Below the pieces are notes generated by a model. It saw only the letters and a list, made by a program, of their open reading frames with translations, did no database searches and was not told where the DNA came from. A stretch of 64,000 bases of DNA from Hermatobates lingyangjiaoensis (Eukaryota > Arthropoda > Insecta > Hemiptera > Hermatobatidae): NCBI GenBank assembly GCA_026182355.1, contig JAPFBL010000068.1:2869001-2933000 (forward strand), in the 5' to 3' direction. Both the position numbers and the translations under genes were made by a program. Position 1 is the first letter of the stretch. Every line of letters begins with the position of its first letter. Of the stretch, positions 35,361-47,621 are shown in pieces.

Positions 35361-37160
35361 TGGAGGTAGGAACAAATACAAAATAAATGTATTTGATTAT
35401 GTACTGTTAAACACCACAGGCAACCTTTTGGTGCTGTGACATGGTCCAGGAACTACCATGTTCTTATATAAAAAGTAACTGTTTATCTGGTCAATTGCTT
35501 TATAATGTGACAACACTAGTCTGTATGAAATATTTCCTCACAGTGACCCAGTATCATGACGAAAGTATTTAAAACAGATCCTTAAAAATAGTTGCTCGGC
35601 CATTTGTACAACTTTGCACTGTGCGTAGAGCATTCGACGTCAGTCTCTATGTGATTCACTGCAGTCTGTTAAGATTAAACGTTGTTTCGGGACCCTTAGA
35701 GCCCCACCCCTTCTCTTTACTCGCACGCATACGAGTATCCTGCCCATAGGATCACATGTACATGAAACACTCCAAATACTGACACCTAGAATCGTTAGGA
35801 TTCGAAAAATCCATCCTTGATTCTGACAGAAAGTTCCTGGTCTTCAAAAACTTCATTTCTGCAACTTATTAATAATAAAATAGCACAAATGGAAAATATG
35901 ATGTTAAATTTTTTGATACTTAATGAAAGTGTTTAAGGAAAATAATATTATTTAGTAAAGTGGACTTCAAACAAGTTTAATAAACACCGGACTCCTGCTG
36001 CGGTTTATTTAATTTAATTAACTCTGAACCTACTTAAGCTTCTTTAACAGGATCCCTTAACCTTTGCCTATAGCTTTCAACTTAACCTAACTTACTCAAG
36101 TTTTCAATAATCTTGGCTTGTAAACTACCTTCAGTGTGATTTCTTTTAGTTACAAGTCCTGTTCCTGTGATATTTATATTTATTTGCCTCCTGAATAACT
36201 TCCTCAGTTATACTATATTATACTATATACTATACTAATATATAGTTATCTAATTATTGTATATACAGCATTGCATCAACAATTCATTACAATAGTTAAT
36301 TGAATTGGAAATAAATTCGAAGTTCTTCGAACTTTTCATGTAGTCAATCAAGGGGAAAGAAGCAATGAAGTAGAAAAACTATTTGCTTATTGATTTTTTC
36401 CTCTGCTTCCTTGATTACTGTTAAACTTTTCGGAGTCTAAACTCCGAATCCTATTTTGTTTTCACCTTAGGTAAAATTTTTATTTCCTGGATATATATGT
36501 ATGCAATGTTTCAATAACTTAATATATTGAAATATGGCTTAATGGACGGAGTCTTTGAATTAAATGGAATTTTTTTTTAATTAGTTTCAAAGATTCATGC
36601 TTTGGGTCAATGGTACTCTTGCAAATATTTTAATTTATTATTGCAAAGGATTCTTTGAAAGTTTAATCTGATAATTTTTTGTGTAATATTTATGGATTAC
36701 ATTAGTATTTGACATAAAATACATTCATAGTAATAAGATAATTACTTTTCAATTATTAATTATAAAATTAATCAAAGGTTAATTGAATTAATATTAATTA
36801 AGAATTAGTTACAAATTACTTCAATAAGTTAATACCATGCTGCTTACGCTACTAAAGGAGCTGTTAATCGTTAGGCAGAATAATATCCAGTTGTCGGGAA
36901 TATTGCTTCTTATTTCAACATTTGAGTTCTAGATTATTTACAATTTGAGTTTTCTACACATCCCCAGGTATAGAGAGATCTGTGATAGTAGGGTGTGCGT
37001 AAGCTGAGTTGTAAACGCGCATTCACTTTCTAGCGTATATCAAGAAGCGCTAAATTTGATTGCTTTGTTTCTTTTTTTTTTTTTTTTTTAAAGCGCCAGA
37101 ATACATATTATGACTAAGTGTGTGCTAAATTAGTTGTTTAGATTTCATTAGAGAGGATGG
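35361..37160. other. AT-rich non-coding DNA
   Basis: No gene or named repeat. A T homopolymer is at about 37071-37090. Confidence 0.5.
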
Positions 37161-37169
37161 ATTGAAGTG

Positions 37170-37500
37170 TCACAATGATGTCTTTATAAAGCAATTAGTG
37201 TTTACAGGCACAAAGAGACTCGCGTCTACAGATACAAAGGCTGATTGGCAAGTGTTATGGGTGATGCGGCCAATTAGGGAGCCGACCGTGTTACTATCTG
37301 GACTAAAGTGCACTCCATCTGCTTGAGTCAACATGTCGGCGAGCTCGCGTTCGAGTGCCAAACTATCCTAATTACTCTTCGCTTGATTGCACCCCTCTCT
37401 TATCTTCATTGCTTTCAGCTTTGCTCACACATTCGCACAGCTCGAATTAACTCAGTCAATCGGCATTGCTCTGAGAACACTGCAGCCACCCACTAGGCAG
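37170..37500. other. CpG- and GC-richer island, both strands open
   Basis: About half G+C with many CpGs (GCGGCC, GTCGGCGAGCTCGCG), unlike its flanks. A minus frame (37361 down to 37170; LERELADMLTQADGVHF) and a plus frame (37308-37496) are both open, and neither has a known domain. It could be an exon, a promoter-proximal element or conserved non-coding sequence. Confidence 0.3.
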
Positions 37501-38430
37501 AATATATTGAAAACCTCTTAAAAATACCTCTCTTCTATCGCAACCAATATTTATCTAAACTAACATTTTTTTTCTTAGTCGAACTCTGTTGTGATGTGTC
37601 GTACGAAGTTGGGTAAAATCGAATATAAATTGGGACAACGCATAGGAGGCTTCAACAATCTTTGAGAAATGTGTAAATAGGGAGACTACTATGTTATAAG
37701 CGACTTCCACTCTCACGTTTCATTACAGAACATTGTTCGAAATTGGATAGCTGAAAAGAATCCAATATAATATTTCTGTAACTTCTAGTTATTCTTGTCT
37801 TAGTTGTACTACAGATCATGTTCTACGATACACCTCGAGTGTCATTTGAAGGCTAGTAGTTGCATACCGTCTGTTAATACCTATAATTTTACTTTCAAAT
37901 CCACGAGGTAACGAACGGAGATTTTTCTTGTGTGAAATAAAAAGATGACTTTACACCCTCATCTGAGGAGAAACTTATGGCCATCGGTCTTAAAGATGTT
38001 TGATATTCAAACTCAATTAAATAAGTCAAAATGTAGCACTGCTGATGTAAAATATGACTCACCCTTAAGTGAAATGAATATAAATGTGTTCTGAGGGACA
38101 ATGCGGCTAGAAGAGTCCGGAAGTCGACTAGTGTGTGGGGCTGAAAACAAAGTTTTGCCGATAAGAGAAAGCATCTTAAGCAATAGTGCTCGACAGAAAC
38201 AGTGCATTTTAATGATGCGGGTCTCCTTCTTAAAACATGTTCCAGATAACAATAATTTATAGCAGAGTGCATAAATCTTCATAATGCGTAACAGCCAACT
38301 CTTCCCTTCTGCTAGTAAATTTTCTTACTGATTTTCATTATAGCTGTCTGCTTATTCTCATTGTATAATTTATTTTAATTTACTTTAATTTATATTTTAT
38401 TTCCACTTCACATCATCTAAATGATATTCG
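37501..38430. other. non-coding DNA
   Basis: Two overlapping minus frames (37.90-38.28 kb) are open for 89-125 codons but overlap each other, and neither shows a domain or splice signals. Not called as a gene. Confidence 0.4.
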
Positions 38431-38440
38431 TTGGCAAAAA

Positions 38441-38690
38441 TCAATACAACGAATTGATTGAATAGTAGCCAGTAAATTTAAATCAATACTACATATTGAT
38501 CAATAGCGGGAAATAAGTTTAAAACAATAAAACGTATTGACTGAATAGTAGGCAGAAAGTCTGACTCGATACAATATATTGATTGTGTACTAACAAGTAA
38601 GTTACTACATAGTGGCTGGCAAGTTTTAACCAGTACAAGGTGTTAATTGAATAGTGACCAACTGCAACTTTAGATCAATACTAGATCTTT
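38441..38690. repeat. diverged minisatellite, period about 41 bp
   Basis: Units start at about 38441, 38482, 38523, 38564 and, after a break, 38630 and 38677. The consensus is roughly ATCAATACNACNTATTGATT, then GAATAGTAGCCAG and AAGTTTA. Each unit contains the inverted pair ATCAATA/TATTGAT. Divergence between units is substantial, so it is old. Confidence 0.6.
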
Positions 38691-38819
38691 TAAATTTTTA
38701 GAATTATACAATGTTTACATTAAATCAATATATATTGCATATACAATTTAATTAGAAAGAAATAAATAATTACATTATTTTAATTTGTTTATTAGATTTT
38801 AATTTATTAATTTTCTGTT

Positions 38820-39045
38820 CTATTGACTTTCATATTTATGAAGATCCTTTTTTATTATTACTTTCTTATTTTTATTTCTTTCCCCGCTGTTATTCTTCTT
38901 CAGCTATTTCTACTACATTTTTCGTTTTCGTTATGGCCAATCTGTAGATATTCTGTGAAGCAGTCCAGTTGGCCTTCGTCTTCTCGTTGTTCAACTTCCT
39001 TTCCTGAGGACAACCGTTAAAAGGGTCGAAATATTGAATGTGGGT
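38820..39045 (+). repeat. solo PLE-type terminal-repeat fragment
   Basis: T-rich body, then GTCTTCTCG, TTTCCTGAGGACAACCGTT and a plus core, ending in TGAATGTGGG. Same layout as 55.54-55.85 kb, whose CTGAGGA core variant it shares. Confidence 0.6.
39004..39031 (+). ncRNA. hammerhead-like ribozyme core
   Basis: CTGAGGA, CAACC-GTTAAAAG-GGT-C, GAAA, TATTGAATG. Helix II pairs ACC with GGT. Confidence 0.45.
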
Positions 39046-39075
39046 CCTAATTTGTGTTTCTCAAAGTTTTCAAAG

Positions 39076-39076
<1 letters not shown>

Positions 39077-39117
<41 letters not shown>

Positions 39118-39187
39118 ATTAAAAGAAACGGTCCAGCGGACTATATATATATATAGTATATATATATATATATTATATATATATATC
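39077..39187. repeat. (AT)n cluster with PLE edge motif
   Basis: (AT)n at 39077-39113, then AATTAAAAGAAACGGTCCAGCGGAC, the same edge as at 55.86 and 63.10 kb, then more AT tracts to 39187. The element body is missing between the two AT tracts, so only its edge survives. Confidence 0.75.
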
Positions 39188-39286
39188 CACTTAGAATTCG
39201 AAAAAACGATCCAAACTGGACGCAAATCAGTTCACAAACGAAGAAAAGCAACACACAGAGAAAGAGACACACTTACAAACTCAAAT

Positions 39287-39307
39287 TTTCGGATGATCCG
39301 TCTTCAG
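39287..39307 (-). ncRNA. hammerhead-like ribozyme core
   Basis: Minus strand: CTGAAGA, C, GGA-TCA-TCC, GAAA, ATTTGAG. Confidence 0.6.
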
Positions 39308-39355
39308 GAGAAAAGAGAGAATGGGCGACCAAGCACGCCCATTCTCTCTTTTCTC

Positions 39356-39376
39356 CTGAAGACGGATCATCCGAAA
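39356..39376 (+). ncRNA. hammerhead-like ribozyme core
   Basis: CTGAAGA, CGGATCATCC, GAAA, ATTTGAGTTTGTAAG. Exact inverted copy of the core at 39287. Confidence 0.6.
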
Positions 39377-39432
39377 ATTTGAGTTTGTAAGTGTGTCTCT
39401 TTCTCTGTGTGTTGCTTTTCTTCGTTTGTGAA

Positions 39433-39435
<3 letters not shown>

Positions 39436-39479
<44 letters not shown>

Positions 39480-39587
39480 GATATATATATACTCTGACGA
39501 AGGCGGTATGTTCCGGTTAAAAGATCTTTTTTCTCATTTCTTATTGTGATGTGAACGTATGGTTGAACGATGATTTGAGTTAATTTG

Positions 39588-39653
<66 letters not shown>

Positions 39654-39762
39654 ATATATGAGTTCGAAATTCAAGAAGAGTAACACACATCTGTATGTTA
39701 CTCTTCTTGAATTTTGAACTCGTATTGTGTCCAGTTTGGATCGTGTTTCGTTTTATTAAGTG

Positions 39763-39810
<48 letters not shown>
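39436..39810. repeat. (AT)n cluster enclosing two PLE scraps
   Basis: Three long AT tracts (39436-39472, about 39594-39658, 39765-39808). The first scrap carries CTGACGA at 39494 with a degraded core (CTGACGA...TTAAAAGATC), the family of 60.55 kb. The second (39660-39725) is a hairpin, GAGTTCGAAATTCAAGAAGAG and complement, followed by GTCCAGTTTGGATCGTG. Confidence 0.8.
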
Positions 39811-39812
<2 letters not shown>

Positions 39813-42185
39813 CAAAAGAAGGGCTATGGTTAATATAGTCGAAAATATTGTGTATAATTATTGTTTATTTTTGTGTAGTATGCAGTGTAATAATTTATGA
39901 GTGCTCTATTAGCCTCGTGGAATGTGAACTGCTACCTCAATTGGATTCCAATTCAGAAGAGGTTTATTGTTTAGAAAAGCAACTTTAATGTTGTTTGCTT
40001 TGGTCGTAACTCATTGAAACAATGGTGCCCACCTAGTTAGTCAATAGAACGTTAAATGGAGTGGCAATGAGAGCCGTTCACGCCGGTGGGCAAGACAGAG
40101 TGCTGGTCCTTAGCCCCAGGTTGTGTGTCTCTGATTTATACTTCTACTTCCACATTGCCCTATGAGCCAAGCATTTCATTTCGCTGTATTTGAACAGTAT
40201 CATTTCCTGTAATAGTACAAGTCTATTACAATAATGGGGGGGGGGGGGGATCATTTAATACGAATAATGTATTATATTTCAACATTTAATATTAGTCTTT
40301 TAATATTTTTTACTTTACTCTAATCATAGTAGTCATTATAACACTTTATCTTGATATTTTAACTGCTTTATACGTTTTGAGGACCCTAGAGTTTATTTTG
40401 ACGTTTTTTTTCGTTAAGCGCATTGCTGACAAGAGACGGTATACTAGATATCAGAAATCGTATATTTGTTTTCATTCAAACAGGCTAGATTGGGGATGTT
40501 TAACGGCTAAATGACGTCATACAGGTTAGTGGATGCCTGCTTTGTGCCCTCTCTGAGGGGCAGGCTTTCCATGATTCCTTGCCTCTTTTATGCAAACTTA
40601 GAACCATAACCAAGTTCGAACCTACAATTTCTGTTCTGACAGCAACCACGACTAGATTGCACCTAACTCGACATCTTGATATCTAGACTTAAAATACCAC
40701 CATCGTTACTACAGAGCAAACTAGGTGGGGTTTTTTTGTTGATCTGTATAGTCTTGTGCCTTTGTTAGTCATGTGGGTTAGAGAAAGTTTTGTTTTGAAA
40801 AAGAGATGCATTCTATAGTCTATAGTCAAGAGATGCTCTGCTTCAAATTTTTATGCACTTCGTTAAAGCTCATAAGTCATCTTCTGTTTCCTGTAGTGAC
40901 GAGCCATATGCTGTATAGAATGTCCCATCAACTACCTCATAATTAATTTTAGTAATTGCCATGCCCTGATCTAAATTATCTGTATGATTAATGAAACTAA
41001 TACAATTATCTGCTCCATAACTTACGGTGCACCATATGTATGGTGCTACAAATTTCCAAGTAATGATGAGAACATTAATACGAATGAAGTAATTGTATTT
41101 GCAATCAATTGTTGTATTTCTTTTTGTTTAATGGAGAGTGTGCGATGTGAAAACGGTCCAATGGACAACAAACACTCCATGTGTCACACTTCAATATACT
41201 TAGTTATCAACGCGATTTCTTATTGCTATTAAAAACCTTCCTTTAAAATAAAAGTTACAAGTGTTCCTTGACTTTGTAGGTATCAGTGCTTTGTTTACTT
41301 TTTATATGAGTGTCATATGCTGCGCCAGTATACTTGTAGAAAGACTACTATTGGCTTATTGTATACAAAGATTCGTTGATCACTTGCCAAATACTTCTGT
41401 ATTCTTAGTAGTAAATTACAAAAGCATGTATGGACAGTGATTTCCTATTGTGAATGGAGGAACCCCTTTAAACACCTTCAATGCTCTCTGGGATTAAGCG
41501 AGCCTATTACGAGTAGTAGACCTGTCCCAGAGAACCTCTGTATTCATTTACTGACAAATACATAATTAATATAAAATAATAATTAAATAATAGTTATAAA
41601 CAATTATTTGTCCATATCTAAATGTAACACTAATGCCTACCATAGTAAATTATATCATTTATATTTATACAGTGAACTATTTCGGATGGTTTAGGTGTTT
41701 GAAATTTAATTTAGAATGTTCAGGATAATTGTGGAAATTCAGGCATATTTTTTTTGCTAAACTCCAATTCTTATTGATGAATGCCTTGCAGTCTGTCTAA
41801 TGGTGGAATCGTTGTCCATTTTGACTTCGGAACTCATTTCAACCAGGGGTCAATAATGATTTGAAATGAACACGAAAGTTTGTTAAAAATGTAATAAAGA
41901 CTGGAGAAGGTAGGGAATTATTCAGTATAGGTTAGTCTTGAACTAGCAAGTTGAAAGCCCACTAATTGGCACTATGTTCTGGGATAGTCAAGTGGAGGAA
42001 GATTAGCTAGAGTTCTCTTGAATCAAGAATGCACACCTGACCTTACTAACTAACACAAGCAGTCGGCTCTTTTAAAATTAATAAACCAGACCCAAGTGAA
42101 TAATACAACTTGCAGCCGTATTCCATGCACACCTTACTTCTTTACTTTTGTAAAACTTTAATTTCGACTTCTTCTTCGAGTGTGG
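39811..42185. other. non-coding DNA with a 14-G run
   Basis: G homopolymer at 40236-40249. A PLE edge motif (GAAAACGGTCCAATGGACAA) at about 41148-41167 with no element attached. The open plus frame at 40.98-41.23 kb runs into that motif and is not called. Confidence 0.5.
40236..40249. repeat. poly(G) tract
   Basis: Fourteen consecutive Gs in AT-rich surroundings: a possible sequencing or assembly weak point, or G-quadruplex-forming sequence. Confidence 0.95.
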
Positions 42186-42189
42186 CTGA

Positions 42190-42320
42190 TCATTTTCTGA
42201 TTTTACACCGCTAATCTGGCTCGTTCATAACTAAAGTACTTGCCAAATAAATAATGAGCCATCTTTCTAACCTGAGAACAGCATGAAAAACACGTGGAAT
42301 TCTATGCTTTCCAAACAATT
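42190..42320 (+). mobile_element. diverged SINE copy
   Basis: CTGGCTCGTTCATAACTAAA, GCCAAATAAATAATGAGCCA, then CCTGAGAACAGCATGAAAAAC follow the order of the SINE body at 21.55 kb (GTCAAATAATAAGTGAGCCA; TAGAACAGCACTAAAATG). Confidence 0.45.
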
Positions 42321-42689
42321 GGACATAAAAGAACTTCGAAATATTATGTTGACGCATGAATTTGTAGCCCATTTAGGTATATTCCCAGTTCGACCTCTTT
42401 ATATCTCTATACTATGTATACTAAAATAACCACGTCAGGTTATATAACGTTATCAGATCGAAATTGTTACAAATTAACCGGAAGATAGTGTGTTTGAAAG
42501 TTTGTTAAAGTAATGAATAATTTTTACACGCTTTAAGGAGTAACGTTGTGTTTACTAAACTGTTAGTATTATTTATATTGTCTCTGGTGAATTGTGGGAA
42601 TTACCGCAATTCCCCAAAAAAATAGTAAGAAAATTCGAAACACTCAGCAGAAAAGTCGTGAATGCAGAGGCTGCTGTGTGATATATATG

Positions 42690-42830
42690 GACTTGTATAA
42701 AAAGATTTCACATAAACACGTGAAATAACAATCAATGATCAAACCACAATAAGAAAATGGGAAAGATCTTAGTCTTGCTTTCCCATTTTCTTATTGTGGT
42801 TTGATCATAGAATGCACTTGTATATGTATC
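42690..42830. repeat. foldback repeat, GTGGTTTGATCA family
   Basis: Arms TGATCAAACCACAATAAGAA and its complement surround AAAGATCTTAGTCTT. Same family as 60.50-60.66 and 61.07-61.21 kb. Here the ribozyme-like core has been deleted from the centre; only GAAAGATCTTAG remains. Confidence 0.8.
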
Positions 42831-42940
42831 GCATATGTGTATATGCGATCACATATCTGAATATGTATCACATGTGTGAATATGTGTATATGTATGTATG
42901 CATTGTACATATATTCATGTGTGCGTGTGTGCGAGTGTTT
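42831..42940. repeat. degenerate ATGTGTAT-rich simple repeat
   Basis: Imperfect TATG/TGTG repeats including CGCATATGTGTATATGCG. Confidence 0.7.
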
Positions 42941-44140
42941 CTGGTGATTTTTAACTGAAAGGAAAAATATTGATAGAAATCACTGTTTTCGAGTTTTCCT
43001 GTTTCCTGAATGATCTTTGACCACATTTGAATTAATATTTCTTTAATTTTTATTTATAAATGTTTTACCTCCTATCACTCAACTACAGGCCTATAATCTA
43101 AATTTTCATTACTACTTTTAATATTTGAATCTTTAATAATGGTAACAGTTACCTTTTTTCATTACTAATTTTGTACCCTGCAAGTATAATAAGTTCAAAA
43201 TTAAATTGCAAACCAGATCTTTAGTACGTTTTGTACGTTGTAGCTTTTCGTGCCTCCATATCAGATATTGCTTACTAGGATAAAACTACAAATTGTAATT
43301 TTCATAAAAAATGCAATAGCTTTATCAAAGCATAATGATGCTGTTACATTTCTAGTGCGGTGTATTCACTCTACAACTCTGTCAAACACTCTGGTATATA
43401 CCCAGTTTAGAGGATTTTCTTTCACTGTTAACATTAACATTTTATATTTCCCGTTTGTCAGATTATTGATAAATAAATCGTGTTTTATAAGGGTTTGGCA
43501 ACATTTTCTGTATTTTATATTATTTGTGCATTCCAAAGTGATATAATAAATATTATAGGGCTTACTTACGCGTAATAAATTTTACCAGATATCATCGGAG
43601 AGTTCATTATCAAATTTATAGGAGTTGTCTGTGGTTCTTTATAAAATAATTTTCTATTGATGGAATCGAAATAGTACGTTATTTTCATCGAAATAGCAAC
43701 TCTGGTAACTGTCTTGTCGTTGCACGTGCCCTGTATTTTTCAGTCTTTATCAAGTCAACCTAGGTCGTCATATTTTTACATATGTGATTTTATTAACTTT
43801 AATAAAAATTAATTCTTTATGTTAATTTTTTTGGATATTTGTTATATTTCGTATATTTCTTTTGAGCTTCATAATACGTGGATTACCTATTATAGGGGTC
43901 CATATATTAATATTGGACATAAATATTGCTAGTTGTTAGGTCATAAATATTGCTCACTTTTCGTTCAGAGTGTTGGGTTATTGGGTCGTGTAAGTTATTG
44001 GAGTAATAGCGCACATAGCAGTATAGCAGGTTTAATACATGTTGAAATTTTATTAATAATAATTTTTTTACAATGAACTGGACTGTTTTTATTTAAATTT
44101 AAAGTTATATAAATTACTGTAACACCATTTCTATCTGTTT
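42941..44140. other. AT-rich non-coding DNA
   Basis: The open plus frame at 43.25-43.55 kb (98 codons) is rich in F/I/L from T-rich sequence and has no ATG or domain. Not called. Confidence 0.45.
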
Positions 44141-44263
44141 GCACATTGTTGTAAAAATCACAATTTAGAATCTTATTTTTTCCCGTGTAAGCAAAAAAAC
44201 TGCACATTGTTGTAAAAATCACAATTTAGAATCTTATTTCTTCCCGTGTAAGCAAAAAACATT
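44141..44263. repeat. recent tandem duplication, 61-bp unit x2
   Basis: Copies start with GCACATTGTTGTAAAAATCA at 44141 and 44202 and are almost identical, through CCCGTGTAAGCAAAAAA. The high identity points to a recent event. Confidence 0.9.
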
Positions 44264-44439
44264 ATAGAAAAATATATTTTTTTTAAATAAATTAAGCCTT
44301 TCTCTTGGGAAATTCCAAGGCACATCACTGCGTGATTTTCGAGGGTCATATTTAATTCATAACATAAATAATGATCCCATCTGTCTTTGTTTCCAACATT
44401 TATCAAACAGTTAAACCTACTGTCCGATTGAACTATTTC

Positions 44440-44790
44440 TCAAGCTTTTCAATGTTTCTAAATTCAGTATGTTGTATATGTTTTATATGTATGTACTTTT
44501 TCATGTTTTTGTTTATTTATTATTTTTGGTCTTTTTGCTTTTCCCTGTTAATTTCCATGATTTCTCTGATAGTTATTTTTTTTATTGAGGTAATTTTCGT
44601 ATGGTTATTTATATTTAATTCCTTTTTTTTTCTCCTACTTTCTAGAGCTGGCAATACTGCAGAAGCTTTTTGTAAGAGTACAGTTCAAATATGTTACTGG
44701 AATGTTAGTCGCCCAGTGCTAATTACGCTGAGCACTTCATCTACCTGTCGACCACGGTTGTCGAAATGTCGTAGAGAGCCTTGTCTGTAA
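44440..44790 (+). repeat. solo PLE-type terminal-repeat fragment, decayed core
   Basis: T-rich body (TTTTTCATGTTTTTG, TTATTTTTTTTATTG) followed by a GC-richer end with CTGTCGACCACGGTTGTCGAAATGTCG at 44745-44771. Helix II (ACCACGGT) and GAAA survive; the CTGANGA motif is lost. The 139-codon plus frame here is the T-rich body, not a gene. Confidence 0.5.
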
Positions 44791-44799
44791 CCTTCTATT

Positions 44800-47458
44800 A
44801 TTTTTCTTTATGTTAAAAATGAATTGGGCTATCTATTTTTGAAATGGTATTCATATACCTTTATTCGGATGAAAACAGTCGGTCAGTTGAAACAGGATAG
44901 TCTCTGTTGTGGAGGAGAGCTGTAAAGTGTCATTGTGGATTGGCAATAGGACATTTTTCTTATTTTACTTGATCACGACGGATGAAATAAATACTTTAGT
45001 AATTAGAAATAGGTTCCGGGACTTCATCCTTTATGGTAAATTGCATTGTTTTATTTATAATAACAGAACTTCATATTTTAACAAAAAGAAACAAAATAAT
45101 TTTGACCTACAGATATTTTTGAGGTAAAGGGGACTTTAATGTAACCAGTGTATTTACATTTATATTTACCTTTGAATGATACAAAACTAAAGTTGATATA
45201 TAATTCACTACTTAGTTTAATTTATTTATGACAATTGAGATAGAATTTGTAAGGTAATCGAGTTTGAAAAGCTAAGTGCAGGTCTAACTTGATATTGCTG
45301 AAATATAAGGTGATATTTTGTTTGTGCGAGGGCCTAGTCTTATACCACATAAATCAGTTAAAAGGTTGAGTTATTTACGTCTTCGTGAAAAGATCAAAGA
45401 TAACATGTTTACTCAGTTTTACTTTATAATATATTTATGGGACTCTCTAAAAGTAGTTTGGTGCAAGTTTTGAATTCATTAAGTGTACTGTGCTTTAACA
45501 TATCTATGATATGTTAATTAATCATGTTCTTTATTACACTGTACATTTGCCCGCTGTTGTAAAATCGCAAAGAGTGGTTGCTATTCTTTTAACTCGTATT
45601 TGTTTAGTCCCTATTAAAAACTTAAGTCTAGTCTATATTAAATTGTCTTCTTTTTTGTAATCAACTGATGTTAGGTGTATTTATTGAAGAAAATAGAATC
45701 ATAACACTTTCCAAGTTGGTTATTTTTTTGTATTTTATAAATTAACTTGTACATTTTAGTTTTGTAATAAAAGCGAATCGTTAATAATAAAGGCTCTTCT
45801 CTTTGTTCAACACTGTTTGAACTTTTTTTTTTAGAACTGACTGGCTCAGTGAGTAAGACTGATAAAATTAATGAAGCCCGTTCATACTTAGTCCAAACAA
45901 ACTTGAGCCCTCTGTAATTATTTAAACTTTGGATATTTTTTAACCATTGTACAGACCTAAAAAGGAAAACAGGATACAGAAATAAATTACAAGAACTACT
46001 GTCATTAGCACCGTATGATTAATTATCTCAATTAATTACACAAAATAAGTCAAATAAAGTTATCTGCCTCGAATCTACAGCACGGTGGCAGAAGCAAGAG
46101 ATGAGCTTAACGACAAAACAAGGGTTGTGTGGGTGACTAAGGTACGCCAATGACGCATCAAAAGTCCAAAGGTTCAACTTTAGAATGTAACGTGCCAAGA
46201 TCTAGGTATGTATCTAAACACTGTTTAGAGACAAAGTATTAGTGAATTAGAAAAAAAAGTTCATGTGGAAACTCCAATCGAATTAACAGGTTACAGTGAA
46301 AATTATGATATAGTAATACGTCAACCCTCTGTTGAACATGTCATGTTATAACCCATTAAATTCTCTTCATTTGTAGTATTTAGTAAGGAAAGAGAAGCTA
46401 GTTTTAGTCGAGCCTTAGTAGTACATATAGGATTATATCTTCTATATATGCACAGAAGAAAAATTTCACAATAGAATTTTTTTTCTTCTGAGAAATGTTG
46501 TCCACGCCATCTTGCGGAGAGGAAGTAAAGCCATCAGACCCGATCCTGGATGGTCACAAGTACATGTTACTTGTTAAAAATTGTGATGAAGTTTGATAAT
46601 GACTAACGTAACGAATATGATGTAGGATTGCGTCAATAACCTTATTAACGCCAGACACACTCACAATACACATGGCACCACACATGGATACCCATATGAA
46701 CAAACACGTTCAAACACCCATGCGTACACATACAGACACACACGCTTTTTTATTATCTGACTATGATTATTAGATTTTTAAAAGTAAATTACTGGTCTAA
46801 TTTTATGCATCACTGTAATCAGGGAAGTTGATATATACGGAACCTTTTAGAATCAGTTGATGGTGTTAGTTATGCCATGTAAAATGTATCAGCGATGTTA
46901 CTTTATGAAGATATTTTACAAGTTAATGAACACAGCATAAGCCAATGGACTCCCAGTGTTAACAAACTTGTAAATGAATACAGGCAGCCAAACATCGCTA
47001 TTATTAAATATTATAACTGAAATATTTAATTTTATGTATTTTATGAAGACTGCTTGAAAATATTAATTAGAAACATTGTTGTTATTAATATATTATGCAG
47101 GTGTTTAAAACTAAGAATTGTTCAATGCACCTTGCATTGAAAAGTTTCCCATCCAAGCGTGACTTAGCCGCGATGTATTTTGTTCCTCTTTGTCTAGAAC
47201 ACTGTCTTTTATAGACAATAATGGCTTACCTTAATCTCCATAACGTAATATAATGTATTTATACCTTTTATTTAAAAAAAATGTTATTTAAATTACTTTC
47301 AAAACGGAAGACTATTCATGTTCATTTTATACATTTCTACCTATTTACAAAGTTATAAATTGGAATATCGGTAATTGTGTTTATATAAAATATAACTTAG
47401 TGAACTGTCCATTTTTAAATCATTAGTTGTGCAATCCGTAATTGTGTGGTATTTACTC
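44800..47458. other. AT-rich non-coding DNA
   Basis: CA-rich imperfect repeat at 46655-46745. At 46474-46490 a T-rich tract ends in TTCTGAG before a 33-codon plus frame with normal codons (ATG 46494); too short to call. Nothing else is recognised. Confidence 0.45.
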
Positions 47459-47521
47459 ATTCTGAGGTAAAATGGATAAACCAACAAAAGTTTCCACACA
47501 AATGAAGTTTTATTCAACGCG

Positions 47522-47548
47522 TTTCGAACACTTTGTGTTCATCATCAG
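47522..47548 (-). ncRNA. hammerhead-like ribozyme core
   Basis: Minus strand: CTGATGA, T, GAACAC-AAA-GTGTTC, GAAA, CGCGTTG. Strong 6-bp helix II with a 3-nt loop. Confidence 0.65.
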
Positions 47549-47621
47549 GAAAACACCAAGGAAGTGGTACTGACGGGTTGGTCAAGTGAAAACAACTGAA
47601 GTTAAGGGAACAAATAGACAG

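Larger units (their letters stand above)
39188..39436. repeat. near-perfect PLE palindrome with two facing cores
   Basis: The arms meet at about 39331 (GGGCG...CGCCC) and stay reverse complementary for about 105 bp each. The left edge carries ACGATCCAAACTGGACG. Flanked on both sides by (AT)n. The arm identity suggests recent formation or gene conversion. The plus frame through it (39038-39382) is a by-product of the repeat. Confidence 0.9.

Noticed and set aside
37895..38282. Two overlapping minus frames of 89 and 125 codons
   Set aside because: They cover the same bases in different frames, with no splice signals or domain, so neither can be preferred.
39038..39382. 114-codon plus-strand frame
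   Set aside because: It is made of (AT)n (YIYIYI) and the palindromic repeat; no protein-like content.
43250..43546. 98-codon plus-strand frame
   Set aside because: Composition follows AT-rich DNA, with no ATG start and no supporting signals.
44371..44790. 139-codon plus-strand frame
   Set aside because: It translates the T-rich body of a terminal-repeat fragment (F/I/L-rich); the same body recurs elsewhere with different frames.
45320..45345. GCGAGGGCCTAG shared with the mariner relic at 15.8 kb
   Set aside because: Only 12 bp with no further similarity on either side; treated as chance.
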